7,848 nt of DNA from Nitrospinota bacterium (GTDB taxonomy: Bacteria > UBA8248 > JACPRG01), in the NCBI GenBank assembly GCA_030740135.1, contig JASLXW010000182.1:1-7848 (forward strand), read 5' to 3'. Positions within the stretch are counted from its first letter, which is position 1, and every line of letters begins with the position of its first letter. The position numbers and the translations under genes were made by a program. Of the stretch, positions 1 to 7,680 are shown in pieces. A model generated the notes under the pieces. The model had not been told where the DNA came from. It ran no database searches and saw nothing but the letters and a program-made list of their open reading frames with translations.

Positions 1-3000
1 CTGAAACACCTCATCACGCTTCGGTGGGGCATGACGCTCGCCGGGGCGCACTTGCTGACCGCCCAGGGCTTGAGCCGGAAAATCGTTTTCACCGCCGGCG
101 GAGATCCGCCGCCCGGTCAGGCGGACGATCTGGTCTTGGATGATCTCATCCGGGACATCGTCCGAAACGAGAAATTCCCGGCCGACTGGAAGGCGCTCGT
201 CCGGACAACCGGCGGGGCCGGGGCCCTCCACCGCAGCCTCCGGGATCTCGAGGAGGCCCGCGTCCCGGCCCGCAAAAAGAACCGGGCGCCCGTCCTGCGT
301 CTTCACGCCCTTTTTCAGGAGGGAAGAAAAAGGCTGGGGCTGGGCACGACAAGCGACCCGGTGGAGGCGGCCATCCAGGTCTCAGGGGATTCGGGGTTTC
401 TCCAGTCCCTGGGATGCGTCTTGTATTACGGCTTCTACGACATGACGCAACTCCAGATGGACCTCCTGGAGGCGGTGTCCTCTCATTGTCCGACGACGGT
501 GTTTCTCCCCTGCGCGCCGGGCCGCCGGGCTTTCGAATTCGCAGAAGGGTTTTTGGGCGCGCTGGAGGCCCGGGTCGCCGGAGCGGACGCCCGACCCGCG
601 GCGAATGCGGGGGAAGGCGAGGCGGCGAGGAAAAGTCCACCAGCCGGGGAAGGGGATCCGCCGCTCTTGCGGCCCGCGCTCGATCGGCTCTTCTCGGAAG
701 AGGCGGCCGGCCAACCGCCGCATATCGAGGAAGGGGCCCTGCGGTCCTTCACGGCCACCGGTCCCTCGGGCGAACTCGAGATCGCCGCGAAGGAGATCCT
801 CCGGTGGATTGAAGAAGAGGGCGCGGCCTTCGACGGCATCGGCGTCATCGCCCGGAGCCTCGACGCTTATCTCCCCCATCTTCCGACCGTGTTCGACACC
901 CACGCGGTCCCCTTCCGCACGCCGGAAAAACGGCCCGTCTCCCGATCCCCTTGGGCGATGACGCTTCTCGCCCTGAACCGGGTCCTGGCCGAGGGCTGTT
1001 CGAAGGCCGACGTCCTCGATGTCCTCGCCTCCCCGTATTTCCAGGCCGGAGGGGGCGGGGTCTCCGTCGGAGAGACCGCCCGCAGGTGGGTGCGACGGTT
1101 CGGCGTCATCCGCGGCGTCGAAGACTGGCGGAAACTCGCGCGCGCGGACCTTTCACGGCCGGCCGATCCCGAGAAACAAACGGATGTCGGCCCGGATTCG
1201 CCCCCGGCCGGGGTGGAGGAGGCGGGCCGGTTTCAGCGGGGGCTCGGCCGGCTGCTCGACGCCGCCGCAAAGTTCCCCCGCAGGGGCTCCTGGGGGATCA
1301 TGATCGATAATTACCGACAACTGATTGAGGATGTGCTCGGCGGGTCGATGTTTGAACAGGAAGACCAAGACCGGCCGGAGGGGATTCCCGGCGAATCTCC
1401 CCTGCCCTCCCCCCCCTCCCCGGGGGATTCGTTGACGGCCATCTTCGCCGCCCTCGCGGACCGGGCGAAGATTCGGCCCGAGACCGACGCCGGAAGCTTC
1501 CTCGTCCGTGTGGGCGAGCACCTTCGGGCGCATGAGGTTCCCCCGCGCGACCCGGCCCACGCCGCGGTCGAGGTCCTGAACGCCATGGACGCCCGAGGGA
1601 AACAATTCGACCGCATCGTCGTCATGGGTCTACAAGAGGGCGTTTGGCCCCGCACAGAAAACGAGGACCCCTTCTTAAACAACAACATTCGGAGACGGCT
1701 TTCCGATTCCTTCAGTGTCCACCTGCCGCAAAAATCGGCAGGCGGCGCGGAGGAGCGGCTTTTGTTCACCCTGGCGCTTGCCTCCGGGCGGCGGCGGGTC
1801 ACGCTGACCCGGCAGCGGTCGGGGGAGGACGGACGGCCGCTGGTGCGCTCCTGGTATCTTCACGAGCTTGCGCGCGCCCTGGGCCGGACCGACGGAAATC
1901 TCCCGGGAACCGCACCCGTCCCACGCGGGCTTGAAGAGCGGATGAATCAGGGAATCTTTTCCGATTCCCTCTGGACTCCCTCGGAGTGGACGGCCCGGCT
2001 TCTGATCCACGGACACAGTCCGGAGGCGCTCCACTCGATCCGGGGCCTCGAAGCCGGCATTCTGGAGGGTTGTTTTGACGCCGGCTCGCGGCTTTCACGC
2101 CTCGGGTCCGGTCTGACGGATCGGGACGGCATGATCGACAAACTGCCCGAACGGTGGAATGACCTGAAGGAAAAAGGATTTTCCCCCACGGCCCTGGAGA
2201 CTTACGCCCGGTGTCCGTTCCGGTTCTTCGCGAAGCATGTTCTCCGGCTGGAGGAGCTGGACGATTTCGAGGAAATCGCCGATCTGGAATCCCGGGATAT
2301 CGGCGACCTGCTCCATGAGATCTTCGAGCGGTTCTTTTCCAGCCGGACACACGACGCCCCCGACGACGCCTCCGCGCCGCTCTCCCGCGCCATCGAAACG
2401 ACGCTGAACGGTTATGAGAAAAAAGCGCCGGTGGGCCATCCGTTTCTTTGGCAAAGGACGCGGCGGACGCTGCGTGCGCTGGCCGAAGGCTATATCGGCC
2501 GGGGCCTTGAATTCCTTCGGGAGAGCGGGTTTCAACCGGTGGCTTACGAGAAACGGTCGGATATCACCCTGCCCGATGACCCGTCCTTTCCCTCGATCCT
2601 GAGGAGGATGAAGATCCACGGACGCCTGGACCGAATCGACCGAAGGGAGAGCGAAGCGGGGGTGGAGCTTCGTGTGGTCGATTACAAATACACCGCCGGC
2701 AAGGCCGTGGCCAAACGGAACCTGGAACAGGAGACCGTCCGAGGGCGAAGGCTTCAGCCCGCCTTTTACGCCCTGCTCGCCCGGGCGGACGAGCCGGACG
2801 CCAAGGTGAGCGCGGAGCTTCACTACGTCGCCCCCAACTGGCCGGAAAACGCATCTCGCCAATACGCGCTCCCCTCCGACGCGTGGGAGTCCGGTTGGGC
2901 GATGGAGATGGGGAAGACCCTCTCGGAGATTCTCACGGGCATCCGCGACGGGCAATTCTACATCATCCCCCAAGACGGCGAAGGGAGCCATTGCCGGACG

Positions 3001-3120
3001 TGCCCCTATCAGGTCCTCTGCCGCCGGAACCACAGGCCGACCCGTTACCGCCGGACGGCGGACCCCCAGACCCGCAGGATCGAAAACCTGCCGGAGAAAA
3101 AATGGCCTCCCCCGACATGA
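1..3120 (+). CDS. addB: AddB-like helicase-nuclease subunit (5'-partial)
   Basis: Probable AddB/RexB-type subunit of a double-strand-break resection complex; in that family it supplies one of two nuclease strands and a helicase-like scaffold. The frame is open to the left edge. The first ATG inside is at 31 (residues numbered from it), but the N-terminal helicase-like domain with its P-loop region, about 100 residues in relatives, is absent, so the true start lies outside. Visible blocks: YYGFYD (132-137), usual in this family; a helicase-like stretch ending GLQEGVWPR (near 530-540); EERLLF (from 574). The C-terminal RecB-type PD-(D/E)XK nuclease has H762 (LLHE), D867 in GRLDRID, D884-Y-K886 and Q909/Y913. 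Cys728 (RCPFRFF) plus C988-x2-C991-x5-C997 match the AddB iron-sulfur cysteine pattern. Low-complexity linkers lie near 181-212 and 451-467. It overlaps the addA-like gene by 19 nt. Family assignment is strong; the symbol is by analogy. Confidence 0.87.
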   Translation: MKHLITLRWGMTLAGAHLLTAQGLSRKIVFTAGGDPPPGQADDLVLDDLIRDIVRNEKFPADWKALVRTTGGAGALHRSLRDLEEARVPARKKNRAPVLRLHALFQEGRKRLGLGTTSDPVEAAIQVSGDSGFLQSLGCVLYYGFYDMTQLQMDLLEAVSSHCPTTVFLPCAPGRRAFEFAEGFLGALEARVAGADARPAANAGEGEAARKSPPAGEGDPPLLRPALDRLFSEEAAGQPPHIEEGALRSFTATGPSGELEIAAKEILRWIEEEGAAFDGIGVIARSLDAYLPHLPTVFDTHAVPFRTPEKRPVSRSPWAMTLLALNRVLAEGCSKADVLDVLASPYFQAGGGGVSVGETARRWVRRFGVIRGVEDWRKLARADLSRPADPEKQTDVGPDSPPAGVEEAGRFQRGLGRLLDAAAKFPRRGSWGIMIDNYRQLIEDVLGGSMFEQEDQDRPEGIPGESPLPSPPSPGDSLTAIFAALADRAKIRPETDAGSFLVRVGEHLRAHEVPPRDPAHAAVEVLNAMDARGKQFDRIVVMGLQEGVWPRTENEDPFLNNNIRRRLSDSFSVHLPQKSAGGAEERLLFTLALASGRRRVTLTRQRSGEDGRPLVRSWYLHELARALGRTDGNLPGTAPVPRGLEERMNQGIFSDSLWTPSEWTARLLIHGHSPEALHSIRGLEAGILEGCFDAGSRLSRLGSGLTDRDGMIDKLPERWNDLKEKGFSPTALETYARCPFRFFAKHVLRLEELDDFEEIADLESRDIGDLLHEIFERFFSSRTHDAPDDASAPLSRAIETTLNGYEKKAPVGHPFLWQRTRRTLRALAEGYIGRGLEFLRESGFQPVAYEKRSDITLPDDPSFPSILRRMKIHGRLDRIDRRESEAGVELRVVDYKYTAGKAVAKRNLEQETVRGRRLQPAFYALLARADEPDAKVSAELHYVAPNWPENASRQYALPSDAWESGWAMEMGKTLSEILTGIRDGQFYIIPQDGEGSHCRTCPYQVLCRRNHRPTRYRRTADPQTRRIENLPEKKWPPPT
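3093..3120 (+). promoter_or_regulatory. Ribosome-binding site and coupling junction of addB/addA
   Basis: GGAG at 3093-3096 lies 5 nt before the ATG at 3102, inside the last codons of the AddB-like gene, whose TGA is at 3118-3120. A second in-frame ATG at 3117 forms an ATGA with that stop. The 19-nt overlap suggests the two subunits are translated from one mRNA and coupled, which suits an obligate heterodimer. The site is seen directly; coupling is inference. Confidence 0.75.
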
Positions 3121-6100
3121 GTCCGACGGCCGCCGAGGCGCCTCTCGCCGACGCGGAGGACCGCCTGCGGGCCGTCACGACGTTCGACCGCAACGTGGTG
3201 GTCACGGCGGGCGCCGGGACGGGCAAGACGGCCCTGCTCACCGAGCGGCTCCTGAACCTCTTTTTCCGCCGGCTGGAACCGGCCCGTCCGTCGGAATGCG
3301 CGGCCCTCACTTTCACGAGAAAGGCCGCCGGTGAAATGGCCGAGCGGCTGCGTGAGTACTTGGAACGGTTCGTCGCGTGGTCGGCCGGGGAAGGTCCGCC
3401 CGCGGAGTCCGGGGAGGTCGCGGCCGGGATCTACCGCAGTCTCGGCGCGCGATATGAACGGACCCACGAAGAGCTGGGCCGAATCGCGCGTGAGACCCTC
3501 CGGGACCTCGAGATGCTCCCCATCTCCACTTACCACAGCTTCGCCGCCCGGCTCCTGCGGCTCTACCCCCTCGAGGCGGGCGTGGACCCGAACTTCGTAG
3601 ATGACGACGGGATGGTGTTCGAGGAGCGGTTCGATCGGCATTGGCGCGCGTGGCTCGCCGGAGAGCTCGGAGAGGAGGCGCCTCGCGGGCCTCTGTGGGA
3701 GAAGGCGCTGGATGAATTAGACCTCTCCGTCCTGGAGGCGCTGGCCAAACAACTGTGCTCGGAATCTCTCCCCCTGGACGACATCGAACGCGCGCTGGCC
3801 GACGGAACATTATTCGCAGCCCCGGCCGGCTGGCTGGAGGGAGTCGCCGCGGAAGCCGGGATTCTCGCATCGAAACACCCGGGGGACAGAAAGGTCGAGG
3901 TCTCGATCCGGAAATCGGTCGAGCTTTTGGAGGCCTTTCAGGAAGGCATCCCGGAGGAGGGGCTATCGGGGATTCGGGAGGATATCGACGCGCGGCCGGG
4001 CAAGCTCAAGGCGATGACCGAGGAAGATTATCGGGCCTGCCTCCGGGTGATCAAGATCGCCCGGGACATCGGGTCCTTGAAGCGCAGTGCGATCTCGAAT
4101 TCCCTGCGACTGGTCCTCCCCTTCGCCCGAAAGTTCCGGAGGGACTTTGTCCTTGCCGGTCACCTGCACTTCGATTCCCAGCTCGCCCGGGCCCGGGACC
4201 TTCTTCGGGACCACCCCGAGATCCGCCGTGCGCTGAAGGACCGCATCCGGCGCCTCCTGGTCGATGAGTTCCAGGACACCGACCCGATCCAGTACGAAAT
4301 CGTCCTCTTCCTGGCGGAGGAGAGGGAAGGCGAGGCGACGAGCTGGCGGGACGTCCGGCTGGAGCCGGGAAAGCTCTTCATCGTCGGCGACCCCAAACAG
4401 TCCATCTACAAGTTCAGGGGCGCCGACATCGAGGCGTATCAGGGCCTTCTCGATGATGTTCTTCGAGAGCCCCCGCTCGAGCTGACCGTTAATTTCCGGA
4501 GCCACGACCGGATCGTGGACGTTGTGAACGGCCTGTTCGAAAAGCTGATTCATGCGCGCGAAAATGTCCAGCCCGCCTATCAGGCCGCGCGGCCCCGCCC
4601 CGGCGGGCCGGCGAACCTCGAATCCCAGGGGGTGGAGGTCCGGGTGACGCGGCCCGAAGGCGATGAAACCTGGGACGCCGAGGAAGCCACCCGCCGGGAG
4701 GCCCGGGAGATCGCCCGGATGATTCGCGAAGACTGGGTCGGGGGGGGGGCCGGGATTCCCGGTCCGGAGAATGGCGCCCGTCCGGTCGAGTACGGAGACA
4801 TCGCCCTCCTGTTCCGGAAGATGACCCACGTCGGCGCCTACATCGACGCCCTGCGCGAGCACGGCATCCCCTATGTTTCCGAATTCGCGCGGGGGTTCTT
4901 CGAGACGCAGGAAGTGACCGACTTTCTGAACCTGCTCGCCTGTCTCGTCTATCCCGAGGACCGGCTCGCCCTGGCCGGCGTCCTGCGCTCGCCCATCGGC
5001 GGCCTGACCGATAAAGAGCTGGTTGCCTGGCGCCGAGAGGCCGAAATTCCCCCAAAGGCTTCGGCGATGGACGAGAGGCTGCGCGCTGTCCGCCGGACGA
5101 TCCGCCCCCTGCCCGTCTCGGAAGCGTTGGATCGGGTCCTCGCGGGTTTTCCGGTCCTGGAATCCGCCATCCTCCTGGCGGGAGAACAGGGGAGGAGCAA
5201 CGTTTTGAAGATCCGCTCCCTGGCGCTCGAGCGGGAAAGAAGCCTGGACGTGGGATTCTCCGGTCTGGTGGACTGGTTGAGGGCGCAGGGGCGCGAGACC
5301 CGGGACGAAGGCGAAAGCCCGCTGGCCGAGGAGAACATCAACGCCGTCAAGGTGCTCACCGTGCATAAGGCGAAGGGGCTGGAGTTCCCCATCGTCATTC
5401 TGGCGGGTCTACAGGCGGGATCGCGCCAAATGGCAAGCCCTGTCCGCGTCGGGCGCGATTGGACGACGGGCCGTTGGGCGTTACAGATTGGCGCCGTCCG
5501 GACCCCGCAGATGGCGTGGGCGAATGAACGGGACATCCGGTTGGAGGAGGCCGAGGAGCGGCGTCTTTTCTATGTGGCGGCCACCCGCGCGCGCGAGCGC
5601 CTGGTCCTCTCCGCCGCCGTGCGGCACGAGCGGGGAAAGCCGGCGAAGGCGGAAGGGATTCTCGCCGGTCTCAAAGAAGCCCTGGAGATCGACGTCCGGG
5701 AGGCGGAAGCGGGCGCGCTCCCCATCGGGGATGGACGGATCTCTCTGGCCCACGTGACTTCAGGGGCGCAGGGCGGGCCAATCCCCGCGCCAAGGGACGA
5801 AGCGCCGATGCCGACCGAAGCGTTGGGAAAAACCTGGGAGGCCCGTAAGCGGAGGGCCGAACAAATCCGGGCGACCACGCTGGACCTCCGCCCGTCCGAC
5901 CTGGACCCTGATAAGGGAAGAGACGGGGATGACCCGCGGGGCCGCACGCTCCCCGATGAAGCCCGGCGGATTGGCATTGTCGCGCATGCCGCGATGGAGC
6001 GGATCAATTTCGCGGACCCGCACAAGGACTTGGAGAAGGTCATTCGAGTCGCATTGGATGAAAATCCGGCCGAACGCCCGGATTCGGAGCGAGACAAAAT

Positions 6101-6464
6101 TCAGGAGGAAGTGCGAAGGATGCTGGAGAAATTCACCGCGTCAAAGGACTTCCGGGAAAAAATTCAACCCTTTGAAGAACTTGGCCGAGAGATTCCGTTT
6201 CTTTTTTCTGACAAGAACGATGGCGGACGCGAAGCGTCGGTTGAGGGACGCGCCGATCTGGTCATCCGGGACGATGAAGGGATCCTGGTGGTGGACTACA
6301 AAACCATCAAGGTGTCCAAGTCCAACGCGCAAACGAAGGCCCGGGAGTTCCGGGAGCAGGGAAAGCTTTATTGCCGGGCGGTGTCGGAAATCTTCAATCG
6401 GGAAGAGGTACGTTTTTGCGTGGCTTTCCTCAGACCGGCGGTCCTGGAAATGGTCCCTTTCTAG
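3102..6464 (+). CDS. addA: AddA-like UvrD-type helicase-nuclease subunit
   Basis: Complete 1120-residue superfamily 1A (UvrD/RecB/AddA) helicase with a C-terminal nuclease; expected to act in the cytoplasm with the AddB-like partner, translocating 3'-5' on DNA with ATP and trimming broken ends. Motifs in order: I AGAGTGKT (36-43); Ia ALTFTRKAAGEMAER (68-82); STYHSF (142-147); II DEFQDTD (388-394); III GDPKQSIYKFRG (429-440); IV NFRS (464-467); V TVHKAKGLEF (753-762); VI EERRLFYVAATRARE (near 818-832). The PD-(D/E)XK nuclease has H962, D1052 (GRAD), D1065-Y-K1067-T and a downstream QGKLYCRA stretch. The start at 3102 is chosen because GGAG (3093-3096) sits 5 nt before it; the next ATG at 3117 overlaps the upstream TGA but has no Shine-Dalgarno sequence. 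The frame stays open further upstream only as a shadow of the AddB-like gene. Length fits AddA (about 1100-1250). The Q-motif Gln position is Arg21. RecB would be the main alternative name, but the partner favours AddA. Confidence 0.93.
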   Translation: MASPDMSPTAAEAPLADAEDRLRAVTTFDRNVVVTAGAGTGKTALLTERLLNLFFRRLEPARPSECAALTFTRKAAGEMAERLREYLERFVAWSAGEGPPAESGEVAAGIYRSLGARYERTHEELGRIARETLRDLEMLPISTYHSFAARLLRLYPLEAGVDPNFVDDDGMVFEERFDRHWRAWLAGELGEEAPRGPLWEKALDELDLSVLEALAKQLCSESLPLDDIERALADGTLFAAPAGWLEGVAAEAGILASKHPGDRKVEVSIRKSVELLEAFQEGIPEEGLSGIREDIDARPGKLKAMTEEDYRACLRVIKIARDIGSLKRSAISNSLRLVLPFARKFRRDFVLAGHLHFDSQLARARDLLRDHPEIRRALKDRIRRLLVDEFQDTDPIQYEIVLFLAEEREGEATSWRDVRLEPGKLFIVGDPKQSIYKFRGADIEAYQGLLDDVLREPPLELTVNFRSHDRIVDVVNGLFEKLIHARENVQPAYQAARPRPGGPANLESQGVEVRVTRPEGDETWDAEEATRREAREIARMIREDWVGGGAGIPGPENGARPVEYGDIALLFRKMTHVGAYIDALREHGIPYVSEFARGFFETQEVTDFLNLLACLVYPEDRLALAGVLRSPIGGLTDKELVAWRREAEIPPKASAMDERLRAVRRTIRPLPVSEALDRVLAGFPVLESAILLAGEQGRSNVLKIRSLALERERSLDVGFSGLVDWLRAQGRETRDEGESPLAEENINAVKVLTVHKAKGLEFPIVILAGLQAGSRQMASPVRVGRDWTTGRWALQIGAVRTPQMAWANERDIRLEEAEERRLFYVAATRARERLVLSAAVRHERGKPAKAEGILAGLKEALEIDVREAEAGALPIGDGRISLAHVTSGAQGGPIPAPRDEAPMPTEALGKTWEARKRRAEQIRATTLDLRPSDLDPDKGRDGDDPRGRTLPDEARRIGIVAHAAMERINFADPHKDLEKVIRVALDENPAERPDSERDKIQEEVRRMLEKFTASKDFREKIQPFEELGREIPFLFSDKNDGGREASVEGRADLVIRDDEGILVVDYKTIKVSKSNAQTKAREFREQGKLYCRAVSEIFNREEVRFCVAFLRPAVLEMVPF

Positions 6465-6495
6465 GGGTCGCGGAGCGGCATCTTGCCCTCTCCAT

Positions 6496-6509
6496 TCCCC
6501 GAACGGGGA
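6496..6509. other. Short hairpin in the convergent gap
   Basis: TCCCC-GAAC-GGGGA gives a 5-bp, G/C-rich stem with a 4-nt loop between the stop of the addA-like gene (6464) and the stop of the transglycosylase gene (6511). A run of six T (6526-6531) follows on the + strand, but only after 16 nt. There is no T-run on the - strand. It could weakly help termination, but it does not meet the usual form of an intrinsic terminator. No better candidate is seen in this 46-bp gap. Confidence 0.25.
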
Positions 6510-6510
6510 C

Positions 6511-7242
6511 CTACAACGTGATTTCTTTTTTCAGCTTGTGATACCGGGCCATGACCTTCCGGATGTACTTCCGCGTTTCACGATAGGGGGGAATCCCCCG
6601 GTGCCTGCGGACATTCCGTGGACCGGCGTTGTACGCCGCCAGGGCGAGCTCGAGTTTTTTCGGGTAACGCCGGTAGCGATGCAGGAGCTTCTTGAAGTAG
6701 CGGACGGCGCCGTCGATGTTCTGGCGAACGTCAGAGGGGTTTTCAACGCCCATTTCGGCCGCCGTTCGGGGCATGAGCTGCATCACCCCCATCGCCCCCT
6801 TGGCGGACAGGGCGAGCGGGTCGAAGCCGGATTCAACGGCGATCATGGAGAGAATCAGAACCGGGTCCACGCCGTGGCGGTGAGCGGCTTTCCGGGCGAT
6901 CTTCCGGATATCATCCTTCGTGATGGGACCATCCGCGGCAATCTCAGGTTCGATGAACGGCTGGAACACATGTGCGGGGTTCGGGCTGAACGCGGAGCCG
7001 GGGAAGAAAATGCTCCCCCGCTCATAAGCCACGGTGAGGAAGGTTTTCGCCCGATTCGTCATCAAGGAGACCGAGAGATCCCCGATGCGCCCAACCCCGA
7101 AGAGCGTTATCGACAACAAGGCAAGCGGCACGATGACGGCCTTGCGCCCGAAGTGGCAGGCCCTCAGCCGAACGTACCTTGAGCCTGTGGCCGCAACCGC
7201 AGACAAAACCATTCTCAGGCATGTATAAACTGGGTGTAACAT
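6511..7242 (-). CDS. Membrane-anchored Slt-type lytic transglycosylase
   Basis: A 243-residue protein with a soluble lytic transglycosylase (SLT, GH23) domain, which cleaves the MurNAc-GlcNAc bond of peptidoglycan to form 1,6-anhydro ends. The N-terminus is basic (RLRACHFGRK) followed by a hydrophobic segment at about 35-50 (AVIVPLALLSITLFGV), so it is probably a signal anchor or uncleaved signal with the domain in the periplasm. The SLT domain covers about 107-235. It shows the catalytic Glu137 in AVESGFDP, then the family motifs SAKGAMGVMQLMP (146-158), NIDGAVRYF (175-183), LALAAYNAGP (199-208) and IPPYRETRKYI (217-227). No LysM or other wall-binding domain is visible. The ATG at 7242 is supported by AAAGG 8 nt upstream; a second Met at residue 11 is possible. 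It is convergent with the addA-like gene and transcribed separately. Specific subfamily not determined. Confidence 0.92.
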   Translation of the reverse strand: MLHPVYTCLRMVLSAVAATGSRYVRLRACHFGRKAVIVPLALLSITLFGVGRIGDLSVSLMTNRAKTFLTVAYERGSIFFPGSAFSPNPAHVFQPFIEPEIAADGPITKDDIRKIARKAAHRHGVDPVLILSMIAVESGFDPLALSAKGAMGVMQLMPRTAAEMGVENPSDVRQNIDGAVRYFKKLLHRYRRYPKKLELALAAYNAGPRNVRRHRGIPPYRETRKYIRKVMARYHKLKKEITL

Positions 7243-7248
7243 TCCCGC

Positions 7249-7275
7249 GACCTTTATGGCTTTTTCTTTCAGGTC
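7249..7275 (-). promoter_or_regulatory. Possible stem sequestering the Shine-Dalgarno
   Basis: On the - strand GACCT (7275-7271) can pair with AGGTC (7253-7249), enclosing a 17-nt A-rich loop. The second arm contains the AGG of the Shine-Dalgarno sequence, so the stem could lower translation. At only 5 bp it may be chance. Seen in sequence; the role is inference. Confidence 0.25.
7251..7255 (-). promoter_or_regulatory. Shine-Dalgarno of the transglycosylase gene
   Basis: On the - strand AAAGG lies 8 nt before the ATG at 7242, good spacing for a ribosome-binding site. It decides the longer start over Met11, which has only a weak GAGA directly before it. Confidence 0.55.
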
Positions 7276-7316
7276 AGGAAAAATTGGAATGACCCCTTAT
7301 GTCGGCACAGCAATCG

Positions 7317-7365
7317 GGGGGTTTGTTCCCCTTCGGGTTAAGGGATGGAACCCCTGAACACCCCC
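7317..7365 (-). other. Imperfect stem-loop in the transglycosylase leader
   Basis: Written on the + strand, GGGGG (7317-7321) pairs with CCCCC (7361-7365) and, after a 2-nt bulge, TGTTC (7324-7328) pairs with GAACA (7356-7360). Inside, CCCTT (7329-7333) pairs with AAGGG (7340-7344) around a 6-nt loop. An alternative inner pairing is GGGTT (7335-7339) with AACCC (7349-7353). The structure lies 75-123 nt before the start codon of the transglycosylase gene, within its inferred 5' untranslated leader. It is not followed by a T-run on either strand, so it is not an intrinsic terminator. It does not match any riboswitch consensus I can recall. Confidence 0.4.
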
Positions 7366-7490
7366 TATGCCTGGTTGGCGCCTTCCCGGGCCTTTGGCCG
7401 CTCAACTGATGGCCTGAAATCCGGGAAATCCCCCTGATTCTTCTGTCGAGAATTCGATAAAACCCTCTGCCCCATTGCGAGAGAATGGTA

Positions 7491-7519
7491 TTTGTAGCAC
7501 TGTAAATAAACCTTGTCAA
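7491..7519 (-). promoter_or_regulatory. Sigma-70 promoter for the transglycosylase gene
   Basis: On the - strand a perfect -35 box TTGACA (7519-7514) is followed by a 17-bp spacer and TACAAA (7496-7491), a 4/6 match to the -10 box. Transcription would start near 7484-7486, leaving a leader of about 240 nt before the ATG at 7242. It is the only convincing promoter I see upstream of this gene. The surrounding DNA is more AT-rich than the genes, which raises the chance of promoter-like matches, but the exact spacing and full -35 match are notable. Confidence 0.6.
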
Positions 7520-7655
7520 TCCGTTGACCCGTTGGCCGAAAAAGATTTCTGTCCATTTTTTCGATCCGAAAGGTGATTGACCGCCCTTCTTTGCCGTCAT
7601 AGATTAGAGTCGGATATGCGGCAACAAGTTCTCGGGGTGTCTTCGGCCGGTGTTA

Positions 7656-7670
7656 AATTCAGCCTGAATT
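7656..7670. repeat. Perfect 7-bp inverted repeat with 1-nt centre
   Basis: AATTCAG-C-CTGAATT is a perfect dyad. It has the shape of a small operator, in AT-rich DNA, 11 bases before a second palindrome. GTTA (7652-7655) and TAAC (7675-7678) flank it in a second, slightly offset symmetry. No regulator can be named. Confidence 0.45.
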
Positions 7671-7680
7671 ATTGTAACAT

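Noticed and set aside
1401..1426. C-rich run in the AddB-like gene as a phase-variable tract
   Set aside because: The longest pure run is eight C, in a Pro/Ser linker with an intact frame; it is ordinary for a 70% G+C gene.
2095..3033. 312-codon open frame on the - strand
   Set aside because: It is antisense to the conserved nuclease domain and cysteines of the AddB-like gene; no recognisable protein.
2883..3101. Upstream extension of the AddA-like frame
   Set aside because: It overlaps the conserved C-terminal nuclease end of the AddB-like gene, and the Pro/Arg-rich translation looks like a shadow. The ATG at 3102 has a proper ribosome-binding site.
3963..5366. 467-codon open frame on the - strand
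   Set aside because: It lies wholly antisense to conserved helicase motifs of the AddA-like gene. Long antisense frames are expected in GC-rich genes, and the peptide has no recognisable family.
5929..7182. 417-codon open frame on the + strand
   Set aside because: It runs in another frame through the nuclease end of the AddA-like gene and then antisense to the transglycosylase domain, both well-recognised genes.
7243..7500. Known riboswitch (c-di-AMP ydaO, c-di-GMP GEMM, TPP, cobalamin) in the leader
   Set aside because: I compared remembered core motifs by eye and found none of them. This does not exclude a divergent or new class.
7274..7600. 108-codon open frame on the - strand
   Set aside because: It spans the likely transglycosylase promoter and leader, shows no recognisable domain and has no convincing ribosome-binding site.
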